Origin: Selenomonas sp.
GTDB lineage: Bacteria; Bacillota; Negativicutes; Selenomonadales; Selenomonadaceae
DNA: 12,059 nt
Direction of reading: 5' to 3'
Assembly (NCBI GenBank): GCA_015265235.1
Contig: JABZYJ010000053.1
Location: 1 to 12,059 of the forward strand
A program made the translations under genes and the position numbers. The stretch's first letter is position 1. Each line of letters opens with the position of its first letter. Below, piece by piece: positions 1 through 8,110 of the stretch. A model generated the notes under the pieces. That model searched no databases, was not told where the DNA came from, and saw nothing but the letters and a program-made list of their open reading frames with translations.

Positions 1-2368
1 GCTCCAGCGCCGTACGATCAAGTCCTGTGGCAACCTTGACGCGGTCACGCACCTTGCCGTTGATCTGCAGAACGATCTCTACCTCATCCTGCACGAGCGC
101 CGCCGCATCGTACTGCGGCCACGTCTGTGCGTGGACGTTCCCGCCGAAAAGTTCCGCCCACAGCTCCGCCGCGATGTGCGGTGCAAACGGTGCGAGCATC
201 CGCACGAGTGCACTCGCTGTCTCGCGCGCGAGCCCCGGCGTGAGTTCCTTGTCCTGAAATGCGTAGAGCGCATTGACCAGCTCCATGATGGAGGAGATCG
301 CCGTGTTGAACATGAAGCGGTCGCGCACATCCTCTGTGACCTTCTTGATGGTCGCGTGGAGCACGCGGCGGAGCTCCGCCTCCTCTGTGCTGAGCGTTGC
401 CGCATCGTAGGACGCAGGCGCACCCTTGATCGTCTCTGCGAACTGTCCGAGGATGCGCCACACGCGCCCGAGGAAGCGGTATGCCCCCTCGACGCCCTGA
501 TCGCTCCAGTCAAGATCACGATCCACGGGCGCGGCAAAGAGGATGAAGAGCCGTGCCGTATCCGCACCGTAGCGGTCGATGATTTCCTCGGGCGAGACGA
601 CGTTGCCGAGCGACTTCGACATTTTCGCGCCGTCCTTGATGACCATGCCCTGCGTGAGGAGGTTCGTGAACGGCTCGTCGAAGTCGAGCATCCCTGCGTC
701 GCGCAGCACCTTCGTGAAGAAGCGTGCATAGAGAAGATGCAGGATCGCGTGCTCGATGCCTCCGATGTACTGATCGACGGGCGCCCAGTAGTTCACCTTG
801 TCGCGGTCAAAGGGACGCTCCGTGTTCTTCGGATCCGCATAGCGGTAGTAGTACCACGAGGAGCAGATAAAGGTGTCCATCGTATCCGTCTCACGCGTCG
901 CATCACCGCCGCACTTGGGACATTTGCAGTGGAGGAAGTGTTCACTCGACGAGAGCGGTGAGACGGTCCCCTGCGCGAACGAAACATCCTCGGGGAGACG
1001 CACAGGCAGCTCCGCCTCTGGGACGAGTACCTCGCCGCATTTCGGACAGTTGATGATGGGAATCGGCGCCCCCCAGTAGCGCTGGCGCGAGATGAGCCAG
1101 TCGCGCAGGCGATAGTTGACGCGGCGCTTGCCGTAGCCCTGCGCCTCCGCCTCGTCCATGATCGCCTGCATCGCCGCGTGCATCTCCATCCCCGTGAACT
1201 TGCCGGAGTTGATGAGAATGCCTTCCTTTTCGGTGTATGCCGCCGTCATGTCCTCAAGACGCAGCTCTCCGTCCTTCGGGCGGATCGTGAGGATCTTGCG
1301 GATGCCGTATTTCTCCGCGAACATCCAGTCGCGTTGATCCTCCGACGGGACTGCCATGACCGCACCCGTGCCGTACTCAAAGAGGACGTAGTTCGTGACC
1401 CAGATCTCAACCTGCTCTCCGTTGAACGGATTCGTGCAGCAGAGCCCTGTATAGATGCCCTCTTTTTCCGACTCGCTCGAGGAGCGCTCAATGTCGGATT
1501 GCTTTTTGACGCGCGCACAGAACGCACGGATCTCCTCTGCCTTGTCGCTGACGGCGCAGATCTTCTCGACGAGAGGATGTTCGGGCGCGAGTGCGACAAA
1601 GGTCATGCCGAACACGGTGTCGGGACGCGTCGTGTAGACGGGGATCTCCGCATCGAGCGCGGGCGCGGGCAGGCGGAATTCAAGGCCCTCACTGCGTCCG
1701 ATCCAGTTGGCCTGCATCGTCTTGACGCGCTCTGGCCAGCCCGGGAGTTTGTCGAGATCGGCGAGAAGCTCATCGGCATAGTCCGTGATCTTGAAGAACC
1801 ACTGTGCGAGATCTTTCTTGTGCACCTCGGACTTGCAGCGCCAGCACTTGCCGTCCTCGACCTGCTCGTTCGCGAGCACCGTGCCGCAGGTATCGCACCA
1901 GTTCACGGATGCCTTTTTCTTGTAGGCAAGGCCTTTCTTGTAGAACAGCTCGAACAGCCACTGTGTCCAGCGATAGTAGTCCTCACGGCAGGTGATGACC
2001 TCGCGGTCCCAGTCGTAGGCAAGCCCCAGCGCACGCTGCTGCTTCTCCATGTTCGCGATGTTCGCGTACGTCCACTCCGCCGGATGCACCTTGTTCTTGA
2101 TCGCTGCATTCTCAGCGGGCATGCCGAAGGAGTCAAACCCCATCGGATGCAGGACGTTGTACCCCTCCATCGTGCGGAAGCGCGCAATCACATCGCCGAT
2201 CGAGTAGTTGCGGACATGCCCCATGTGAAGTTTTCCCGACGGATACGGAAACATCTCAAGCGCGTAGTACTTCGGTTTCGTCGTGTCCATCTCCGTGTGG
2301 CAGCTGTGCTCCGTCTCCCAGATCTTCTGCCACTTTGCTTCAATCTCCTGCGGACAATATCTCTCCAC
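1..2368 (-). CDS. leuS: Leucyl-tRNA synthetase, C-terminus cut by window edge
   Basis: This cytoplasmic class I aminoacyl-tRNA synthetase attaches leucine to tRNA-Leu. About 789 residues are visible and the frame stays open from the start to the edge. The HIGH motif is HMGH at residues 48-51, and KMSKS begins at residue 582 (bases 611-625). A TTRPDT threonine-rich editing motif lies around residue 250, and GTGAVMAVP follows in the CP1 editing domain. Cysteine pairs (WCDTC, WRC, CPKC twice) look like zinc ribbons. The last visible part reads INGKVRDRV from about residue 769, a motif near the end of LeuS, so only some tens of residues are missing. I chose the GTG start because GGGAGGAG lies about 10 nt upstream and the product begins MERYCPQEIEAKWQKIW, a typical LeuS N-terminus. 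It is 37 nt downstream of the FIST receptor gene, with no terminator or T-box leader between, so cotranscription is likely. Confidence 0.97.
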   Translation of the reverse strand, partial: MERYCPQEIEAKWQKIWETEHSCHTEMDTTKPKYYALEMFPYPSGKLHMGHVRNYSIGDVIARFRTMEGYNVLHPMGFDSFGMPAENAAIKNKVHPAEWTYANIANMEKQQRALGLAYDWDREVITCREDYYRWTQWLFELFYKKGLAYKKKASVNWCDTCGTVLANEQVEDGKCWRCKSEVHKKDLAQWFFKITDYADELLADLDKLPGWPERVKTMQANWIGRSEGLEFRLPAPALDAEIPVYTTRPDTVFGMTFVALAPEHPLVEKICAVSDKAEEIRAFCARVKKQSDIERSSSESEKEGIYTGLCCTNPFNGEQVEIWVTNYVLFEYGTGAVMAVPSEDQRDWMFAEKYGIRKILTIRPKDGELRLEDMTAAYTEKEGILINSGKFTGMEMHAAMQAIMDEAEAQGYGKRRVNYRLRDWLISRQRYWGAPIPIINCPKCGEVLVPEAELPVRLPEDVSFAQGTVSPLSSSEHFLHCKCPKCGGDATRETDTMDTFICSSWYYYRYADPKNTERPFDRDKVNYWAPVDQYIGGIEHAILHLLYARFFTKVLRDAGMLDFDEPFTNLLTQGMVIKDGAKMSKSLGNVVSPEEIIDRYGADTARLFILFAAPVDRDLDWSDQGVEGAYRFLGRVWRILGQFAETIKGAPASYDAATLSTEEAELRRVLHATIKKVTEDVRDRFMFNTAISSIMELVNALYAFQDKELTPGLARETASALVRMLAPFAPHIAAELWAELFGGNVHAQTWPQYDAAALVQDEVEIVLQINGKVRDRVKVATGLDRTALE

Positions 2369-2405
2369 TCTACTCGAGCTCCTCCCAAATATCAAATACC
2401 ATTAC

Positions 2406-4511
2406 TTATCGAATGGAGCGGAGCACCGCATCCAATTCCTCAACGCGTTTCGACAGTGCCGCGCCAAGCGCCCCTGCCCTCTCCAGCGAGCCGCTCGAAT
2501 GACGAATCGCATCGACACCGCTCGCAAGACTGCCCTTCATATCCGTCACGCGCCCGTCAAAGCCCTGCTCGAAGTCCTCGACCTTCGTATCAAACTCCTG
2601 ATTCTGCGCGAGCATCTGATCGATCTCATTCACATCATGCAGGAGCTCGCGGATCGCCTCATCGGACGCCTCCAGCCGCTCGCGTGTATTCTCGGAGAGC
2701 TTGCGCACCTCCCCTGCGACGACGGCGAACCCACGTCCCATCTCGCCTGCACGTGCCGCCTCGATGGCGGCGTTGAGCGCGAGCAGGTTGATCTGCGCGG
2801 AGATCTCCGTAATCATGTGCATGACCTGCTCGATCTTCTTCGTGCTCTCGGTCAGATGCTCCAGCTTCGGTGTGATCGAGGCGTTGCGCGACAGGAGTTC
2901 CTTCGTCATATTGCCCTGATCGCCGATGCCGTCGCTCATCTGGTTGACAAGCCCGGAGACGTTCTCGACGCTCTCCGCCACATGCTCCATGACATCCGAG
3001 AGCCCCGCCATCTGCTGGCGGTAGCTGTCGAACTCCTGAATGATCCCCTCGCGCAGATGTGCGATGATCGCGCGGCGCTTGATCTCATGCTCGAGATACG
3101 TCTTCTGATACAGCGCGTACTTCGACGGGAAACGATCCATATAACCGTCACTGAACGTACCGCCCGAGAGCTGATAGAAGAAAATTGCCGTCAGCGTCTC
3201 GTTGGTGTGCAGACCTGCCACCTCGCCGAACGCCGAGAAGCCTGCCAGTGCAATACCGTCGAAGAGATCTGCTCCTGCGAGTTCCGCTGCAAAGGTCAGG
3301 CGGCGCAGGATGCAGTCGTTCAGCACTGCGCCGATCGGCGCAGGCTTGCCCTTTGCGTATGCGGCGTACTCATCCTTCAGTGTCTTGACGAAGTTCTCCC
3401 GCCGCATGAGGAAGATCTCCTCTCCCGCCGTAATGTCACAGTAGAAGTGGAACCGCTTTTCCGCCGCGTCAAACTGCTGCACCGAGCGAATGAAATACTG
3501 CTTGCCGACGTGCGAGGCAAAGGTATAGCCGCCAAGTGCATCACTGAGTGCATTCACGTCGGAGACATGGAAATGCTTCATCAGCACATCGGCAAAGGGC
3601 ACAGGATGTCCCTCTGCATCGGCAACCGTCTCCACCGTGCGGAGCGTCGCATCTGAGCCGATGATCGTCCACTTGTCCCCCGTCGGCTCTGCCGCCTGTG
3701 TCTTGAAAATGGAGTAGCGATAGTCGTCGGCAAGACGAACGACAAGCACGACAGCGTGATTCTCAAGCACCTGTTTCCCATTGTAGATATAGGTGTGGGA
3801 GAAATCGAGCGCACCGCTCGCGCTGCCGCCGATGTAGGGGCAGGGCAGGAACTCACTGTCATAGAGTGCCTTCAGCACGAACGACTCACACGCCGTCACA
3901 CCGTCTATATAGACAAAGGCAAAGGTGTTGTCAAAGCGCACGGGGAACGGAACGCGCTGTGCGTCAATCCCCTCGCGGATTTTCTGAATGCGCTCATCAG
4001 GGGTCAGCTCCACCGTACCGCGCCGTATGTCCTCGTTGTGCAGGGGAATCGTCATCATGTGGGTCTGTGCGATCATGCGCTTGCTGTAGACCTGCAGCAG
4101 CACCTTTGCGCGCCCGTCCTTCGCATCCATATAGTAGGAGCGCGTCCCCGGCGTATGCGTCAGCTCCCCGCACGAGGAGATGAGCAGAACCTGAACATCA
4201 GGAGGCGATGCCGTCTGTACCGTGCGAGCGATCTCCGCCATGGGGAGATCGGACGAGACGAAGCCGAACACGATCGCAGGGCCGCCCGGCACATCGTAGA
4301 GCTCGCGCAAACGCTCTGCCGTCAGCTCGCTGCGCGAGAGGTAGGCGGACTTCATATCGCCTGCGCCGACACTGCCGAGTCCCGCGAACGGCACACGCGG
4401 CTTTGCGGCAGTCGCCCCCTGCGGTGCCCCTGCTGCCGCCAACGGTTTTGCCGCGATGCGGTCAGCGAGCGAAACCTCCGCTTCCTTCTTTTTATCAAAG
4501 AGCCCAAACAT
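2406..4511 (-). CDS. Soluble FIST-domain methyl-accepting chemotaxis-like protein
   Basis: A predicted cytoplasmic receptor of 701 residues with no membrane segment. After a charged, Ala-rich linker (about 1-45), residues 75-255 resemble the FIST N domain (GGSASGALDF near 230). Residues about 255-455 resemble FIST C, with GFSAFGEVAGLHTNETLT near 425-440. From about 480 a helical part leads to the MCP signalling hairpin INLLALNAAIEAARAGE (574-590), GRGFAVVAGEVRKL. Such tips normally bind CheW and CheA, so a role in chemotaxis or a related kinase pathway is inferred. Only about 90 residues follow the tip, shorter than usual. An upstream in-frame ATG (4517) is possible, but the GGAGGA motif abuts it and sits 6 nt before the ATG at 4511, so 4511 is preferred. 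The gene lies 26 nt after an amino-acid permease gene and 37 nt before leuS, suggesting an amino-acid-related ligand; this is a hypothesis. Confidence 0.93.
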   Translation of the reverse strand: MFGLFDKKKEAEVSLADRIAAKPLAAAGAPQGATAAKPRVPFAGLGSVGAGDMKSAYLSRSELTAERLRELYDVPGGPAIVFGFVSSDLPMAEIARTVQTASPPDVQVLLISSCGELTHTPGTRSYYMDAKDGRAKVLLQVYSKRMIAQTHMMTIPLHNEDIRRGTVELTPDERIQKIREGIDAQRVPFPVRFDNTFAFVYIDGVTACESFVLKALYDSEFLPCPYIGGSASGALDFSHTYIYNGKQVLENHAVVLVVRLADDYRYSIFKTQAAEPTGDKWTIIGSDATLRTVETVADAEGHPVPFADVLMKHFHVSDVNALSDALGGYTFASHVGKQYFIRSVQQFDAAEKRFHFYCDITAGEEIFLMRRENFVKTLKDEYAAYAKGKPAPIGAVLNDCILRRLTFAAELAGADLFDGIALAGFSAFGEVAGLHTNETLTAIFFYQLSGGTFSDGYMDRFPSKYALYQKTYLEHEIKRRAIIAHLREGIIQEFDSYRQQMAGLSDVMEHVAESVENVSGLVNQMSDGIGDQGNMTKELLSRNASITPKLEHLTESTKKIEQVMHMITEISAQINLLALNAAIEAARAGEMGRGFAVVAGEVRKLSENTRERLEASDEAIRELLHDVNEIDQMLAQNQEFDTKVEDFEQGFDGRVTDMKGSLASGVDAIRHSSGSLERAGALGAALSKRVEELDAVLRSIR

Positions 4512-4517
4512 AAACAT

Positions 4518-4523
4518 TCCTCC
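4518..4523 (-). promoter_or_regulatory. Ribosome binding site deciding the FIST receptor start
   Basis: GGAGGA on the minus strand lies 6 nt before the ATG at 4511 and directly touches the ATG at 4517. The spacing favours the downstream ATG. Confidence 0.75.
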
Positions 4524-4537
4524 CTACGAAAAACTCC

Positions 4538-5911
4538 CTATTTTTCAATTATATCATGTGCCCTGCGCCTGCGCAAGAAGCGGTAAAGAAGCATTGGGAC
4601 GATGAGCATGGGGACGCCCAGATAGAGCGCAGAGCGCAGCTCGGGGGTAAACGCCATAAAGAGGAGGCAGAGCACCTGCGCCCAGATCCCGAACAGCGTG
4701 ACATAGGGGAAGAGCGGCATCCGATAGCGCAGGAGGGACACCGTCCCCGCTGCCTCAAGCCTGCGCCGCCGCCGATACTGGCTCCAGCAGATCGAGATCC
4801 ACGCGACCGCACCCGAGAACCCCGAGAGTGCGAGCAGATAGGTATAGAGAGCCGCATCGGGATGCAGCGCGTAGAGCGCGATCACGCCCCAGCAAAAGGC
4901 AATCGAGGCATAGATGGCACGCGAGGGAATCCCCTTGCGGCTGAGCCCACCGAGCGCACGCGGCGCCATCCCCATCGTCGCGAGTGCGTGCACCGTGCGT
5001 GCCGCGCCGTAGAGCCCCGAGTTGGAGCAGGAAAGCGCCGCGGTCAGCACGACGAATGAGAACAGCGCCCCCAGATGCGAAAATCCATGCTCGGCAAGCG
5101 CCGCCGCAAAGACACTCTTGGAGAGAGACGCGTGATCCCACGGGAGAATCGAGACGAGCAGCGTAATCGGGATGATGTAGAGCGCGATGATGCGCCACGT
5201 CACATTGCGCACCGCCGTCGGAATACTGCGCGCGGGATCCGCCGTCTCCCCCGCCGCAAGACCGATGATCTCCGTCCCTTGAAAATTGACGAGAATAATG
5301 ACCATCGTCAGCGCAATACTCGCGTATCCATGCGGGGCAAAGCCACCGCTGCCGAGTAGGATGCCTGTGCCGATATAGCCCTCATCTCCGATGAGCCCGA
5401 GACAGATCAGGAGTGCAACGGCGCTGAACGCCACGAGAGCGATAATCTTGACGAGGGCGAGCCAGAACTCGCTCTCGCCAAATTTATCGACGCGAAACAG
5501 ATTGAGGAGGGTGACGAGCAGCCCAAACAGGACCGCCCACCAGATCGTCCCGACCTCGGGCAGGAATGAATTCATGATGATGCCCGCAGCAATCATCTCC
5601 GAGGGCACATAGGACACCCACGTCACCCAGTAGGACCAGCCCACACCGCACGCCCACGTCGCCGAGATATTCTCGCGCGCGTAGACGACGAATGAGCCCG
5701 AAAGCGGCTGCTCCACCGCCAGCTCTGCGAGACAGAGCATCACGGCGAGCACAATGATGCCGCCCAGCAGATAGGAAATTACCGCCGCAGGCCCCGCCTG
5801 CTCGAGGACGTAGCCCGTCCCCAAAAAATATCCGCTCCCGATCACACCGCCGAGAGAGATGAGCTGAAGATGTCTGTGCTTCAGCCTCCGTTTCATCGTC
5901 GACTCGCCCAT
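4538..5911 (-). CDS. APC-family amino-acid permease (AAT subfamily-like)
   Basis: An inner-membrane amino-acid transporter of 457 residues with about 12 hydrophobic segments, the normal size for the family. The first segment carries the glycine-rich APC signature GGVIGSGYFLGTG (21-33), followed by AGPAAVISYLLGG and AELAVEQPLSGSFVVYARE, as in the CycA/LysP/ProY/AnsP group of proton-coupled permeases. ETADPARSIPTAVRNV lies in a mid-protein loop, as usual in that group. The substrate cannot be told from sequence by eye. The start is not certain: ATG at 5911 has only GGAG 3 nt away, and ATG at 5896 (MKRRLKHR) has no clear site either; 5911 is kept because GGAG is present. It is the first gene of the likely permease-FIST receptor-leuS transcript. 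A hairpin with a U-run lies upstream and may control it. Confidence 0.9.
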   Translation of the reverse strand: MGESTMKRRLKHRHLQLISLGGVIGSGYFLGTGYVLEQAGPAAVISYLLGGIIVLAVMLCLAELAVEQPLSGSFVVYARENISATWACGVGWSYWVTWVSYVPSEMIAAGIIMNSFLPEVGTIWWAVLFGLLVTLLNLFRVDKFGESEFWLALVKIIALVAFSAVALLICLGLIGDEGYIGTGILLGSGGFAPHGYASIALTMVIILVNFQGTEIIGLAAGETADPARSIPTAVRNVTWRIIALYIIPITLLVSILPWDHASLSKSVFAAALAEHGFSHLGALFSFVVLTAALSCSNSGLYGAARTVHALATMGMAPRALGGLSRKGIPSRAIYASIAFCWGVIALYALHPDAALYTYLLALSGFSGAVAWISICWSQYRRRRRLEAAGTVSLLRYRMPLFPYVTLFGIWAQVLCLLFMAFTPELRSALYLGVPMLIVPMLLYRFLRRRRAHDIIEK

Positions 5912-5950
5912 TGGCTCCGTAACACAACCTTTCTCCTCGAACTAATTGTA

Positions 5951-5984
5951 TAAAAAATGCGCTCTCATCATACTACAAGAGCGC
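5951..5984 (-). promoter_or_regulatory. Hairpin with U-run upstream of the permease gene
   Basis: Perfect 7-bp inverted repeat GCGCTCT (5959-5965) and AGAGCGC (5978-5984) with a 12-nt loop. On the minus strand it is followed at once by ATTTTTTA. This is the shape of an intrinsic terminator, but it lies before the permease gene, not after any minus-strand gene in the window. It could be a leader attenuator. A possible -10 (TATACA, 5952-5947) lies just downstream, so it could instead be an operator within the promoter. Confidence 0.5.
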
Positions 5985-6000
5985 GTCAATTACTATCATT

Positions 6001-6032
6001 TATTTGACAAATACGTAAATTTTTATTATGAT
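6001..6032 (+). promoter_or_regulatory. Sigma-A promoter of the secreted protein gene, with overlapping palindrome
   Basis: TTGACA (6004-6009), a 17-nt spacer and TATGAT (6027-6032) form a near-consensus housekeeping promoter, 33 nt before the start codon. The -35 lies inside the perfect odd palindrome TATTTG-A-CAAATA (6001-6013), which could be an operator. Confidence 0.85.
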
Positions 6033-6064
6033 TCTATTAAGTATGAAAAGGAGGAGCACTCACT

Positions 6065-6691
6065 ATGAAATTCAGAGCTTTACTGATTGCTCTCGCGCTC
6101 GTCGTCGGCATCACGGGGACCTCATCCGCCGCCCTCAGCGAGCATCGGGAGGCTGCGCAGAACCTGTCCATCGCCTACCCCGTCATCAGCCTCGATGACA
6201 GTGCGGTCGCCGACCGCATCAACGCTGATATGAAGGCACTCGCGGAAACCTTCCGCGCCCAGTACCAGAGCGGGGCATTCTTCCGCGGCGAGCTTGGCTA
6301 TCGCGTGCATCTCGACGACGCAAACTTCCTGTCCGTGACGTTCACGGAGCTGCGCTACGACCTGCACGCCAACCAGCCCACGCGCCACGACTACGGCATC
6401 GTCTACTACAAGAAGACGGGACAGCGTCTGCCGCTCTCCTTCTTCGTGCACGTCACGCCGTCCGATCTCGACGGCGAAGCGGTGAACGGTCACCTCTACA
6501 ACGAGTATGGACGCAATACGCCGATCCAGCCCGAAAAGTCTGTGCGTCAGCTTCCGACCGACTACTTCCTCGGCGGACGCGGCTTCGTCTGCCCCATCTT
6601 TCAGCCGGGTGAGCTGACCGCGAGCACGGGGCCGACCTACGTACTGCTCGATGCGGGCATCGTCGAGTACTTCAACCGCAAGAACAAATGA
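6065..6691 (+). CDS. Secreted DUF3298/DUF4163-like protein
   Basis: A 208-residue exported protein of unknown function. A signal peptide is clear: MKFR, a hydrophobic stretch (5-18) and a likely cleavage near SSA-A at 20-24, with no lipobox cysteine. The mature part begins with YPVISLDDSAVADRINADM, resembling the start of DUF4163 domains. LSVTFTELRYDLHAN and YYKKTGQRLPLSFF follow, as in the DUF3298 domain found in RsiV-like and PdaC-like proteins. The C-terminal FLGGRGFVCPIFQPGEL also fits that fold. The start is well set: AAAGGAGGAG (6047-6056) lies 8 nt before ATG. The stop overlaps the next start as ATGA, so the two genes are coupled. The family assignment is by motif resemblance only. Confidence 0.85.
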   Translation: MKFRALLIALALVVGITGTSSAALSEHREAAQNLSIAYPVISLDDSAVADRINADMKALAETFRAQYQSGAFFRGELGYRVHLDDANFLSVTFTELRYDLHANQPTRHDYGIVYYKKTGQRLPLSFFVHVTPSDLDGEAVNGHLYNEYGRNTPIQPEKSVRQLPTDYFLGGRGFVCPIFQPGELTASTGPTYVLLDAGIVEYFNRKNK

Positions 6692-7347
6692 GTACGGATC
6701 GTGACTACACGACCATCACAGGGGAGATACCGGAGGGCGGTGTCTCCCCTGTTTCGTATGAGATCCAGCGTTCCCGCTTCCTCGCCTACGTCATACACGC
6801 GGAGGACGAGGACGAGGTGCGCACATGGCTTGCCGCACTGAAAAAGGAGCACTACGATGCACGCCACGCGCCCTACGCCATGGTCCTTGGTGCAGATGCC
6901 GCGCGGCAGCGCTCAAGTGACGACGGCGAGCCGGGCGGGACGGCGGGCAGCCCCATCCTCGAAGCAATCAAGGGACGCGGCATCACGGATGTCGCCGTCG
7001 CCGTCGTCCGCTACTTCGGCGGGATCAAGCTCGGCGCGGGCGGGCTCATCCGTGCATACGCCCATGCGGCAGGGCTGGGGCTCGATGCCGCCCCCAAGCT
7101 GCGCATGACACTCCTGCGCGAGCTGTCCGTCACGATCGACTACGACCTGCTCGCCGCCGTCGAGCGCTACATCCGCACAGAGGAACTGATCGCAGGAGAA
7201 ACGACATACGCAGAGCGCGTCACGTGCCTCCTCCGCGTCCCGCCCGACGACATCGCACGCCGCACGGCGGAGCTGACCGATCTCACGGCGGGGCGCGCTG
7301 TCTGCACCCGTGGCGTGACGGCGTATCAGGGAATTCCGTGCGAATAA
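6688..7347 (+). CDS. yigZ: IMPACT/YigZ family protein (UPF0029)
   Basis: A 219-residue cytoplasmic protein of the YigZ/IMPACT family, the usual length for bacterial members. The N-terminal domain contains IQRSRFLAYV (about 27-36) and the conserved block SSDDGEPGGTAGSPILEAI (76-94), then VAVVRYFGGIKLGAGGLIRAY, the UPF0029 signature. The C-terminal part (about 140-210) matches the ferredoxin-like second domain of YigZ. The precise bacterial role is unsettled; the eukaryotic relative IMPACT acts in translational control through GCN1/GCN2. It has no strong ribosome binding site of its own and starts inside the stop of the secreted-protein gene (ATGA), so translational coupling is likely. It ends just before a hairpin shared with convergent fnr. 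Confidence 0.93.
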   Translation: MSTDRDYTTITGEIPEGGVSPVSYEIQRSRFLAYVIHAEDEDEVRTWLAALKKEHYDARHAPYAMVLGADAARQRSSDDGEPGGTAGSPILEAIKGRGITDVAVAVVRYFGGIKLGAGGLIRAYAHAAGLGLDAAPKLRMTLLRELSVTIDYDLLAAVERYIRTEELIAGETTYAERVTCLLRVPPDDIARRTAELTDLTAGRAVCTRGVTAYQGIPCE

Positions 7348-7353
7348 ACAAAG

Positions 7354-7400
7354 ATAGGGGCCGCTGCACGAAGTTTTTCGCCTCGTACGGCAGCCCCTAT
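7354..7400 (-). terminator. Terminator hairpin between yigZ and fnr
   Basis: Arms ATAGGGGC (7354-7361) and its complement (7393-7400) are extended by an inner GC-rich stem, about 18 bp in all. Read on the minus strand the stem has one mismatch plus two G-U pairs, followed by TCTTTGTTTATT. On the plus strand it has two mismatches. It therefore looks built mainly for fnr but may also stop the yigZ transcript. Confidence 0.8.
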
Positions 7401-7414
7401 TCTGTGTCCCCGAT

Positions 7415-8095
7415 TCACTCAATATTACAGATCTCCACCCCGCAGTTCTCGCAGTGGATGGTCTTTTTCAAATAGTCGATATCCTTGATGAGGATCAAAT
7501 GCCCGCGCATATCGATCACACCGCACTTCTTCAGCTCGGCGAGCATGCGGTTAAGACTTTCCCGCGCCGATGCGGAGTAGTTCGCGAGCTCCTGATTCGT
7601 GAGCGGCACGGAGATCAGTATCCCCTCGTCCGTCTCCATCCCATAGCTGTTGGCCAGACGGAGGAGCGTCGAGCAGAGCGCCCCCTTTTTCCCGTAGAGC
7701 ACGAGGTCGCGGAATTTGAGGTGCTGCTTGCGCATGTGCATCCCGATCAGCTTCAGCAGCGCGACAGCGAGGTGCGGATGCTTTTCGAGATATGCCTCCA
7801 GTACGGGGAACTCGATGGCGTAGACCTCGGCGGCGCTGCGCGCAATCGCACTAAAGAGATAGGTCGGCTCATCCTCGTAGATCGGCAGCTCCCCGACGAG
7901 ACTCCCCTTCGTCGCAAGACGCAGCGCCAGAACACGCCCCGATGCACCGTATTTGACCACGAAGATATGCCCCGAGCGCACAATATAGAAATAATGTGCC
8001 GGCGCACCCTCACGATAGAGATACGCTCCATCGTGTAGGGAAATCACCTTGCCTGGAATCGACATCAGTTCCTTGATGAGTGCTTCCTGTTTCAT
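7415..8095 (-). CDS. fnr: CRP/FNR-family regulator, Bacillus-type Fnr
   Basis: A 226-residue cytoplasmic transcription factor. A cyclic-nucleotide-like beta-barrel spans about 15-110, a dimer helix about 110-145 and a winged helix-turn-helix about 160-205. The recognition helix has ARESLNR (R178, E179, R183), the CRP-like pattern that reads TGTGA. The extreme C-terminus has C215-X2-C218-X4-C223, the same spacing as the [4Fe-4S] ligands of Bacillus subtilis Fnr (C227, C230, C235). D130 lies near the place of its fourth ligand, D141. No N-terminal cysteine cluster like that of E. coli FNR is present. The inferred role is oxygen-sensing activation of anaerobic genes. GGAGAGGGGG (8101-8110) precedes the ATG by 5 nt. 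It is divergent from narK, with a matching TGTGA-N6-TCACA site between, which suggests control of narK and of itself. Confidence 0.9.
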   Translation of the reverse strand: MKQEALIKELMSIPGKVISLHDGAYLYREGAPAHYFYIVRSGHIFVVKYGASGRVLALRLATKGSLVGELPIYEDEPTYLFSAIARSAAEVYAIEFPVLEAYLEKHPHLAVALLKLIGMHMRKQHLKFRDLVLYGKKGALCSTLLRLANSYGMETDEGILISVPLTNQELANYSASARESLNRMLAELKKCGVIDMRGHLILIKDIDYLKKTIHCENCGVEICNIE

Positions 8096-8110
8096 CTGCG
8101 CCCCCTCTCC

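Noticed and set aside
2369..2405. T-box leader for leuS
   Set aside because: Only 37 nt separate leuS from the preceding gene, and no T-box core sequence is seen there or before the permease gene.
131..4586. Long plus-strand open frames opposite leuS and the FIST receptor
   Set aside because: They lie opposite genes with clear motifs, are Arg/Cys/His-rich with no recognisable domain, and result from GC-rich codon use.
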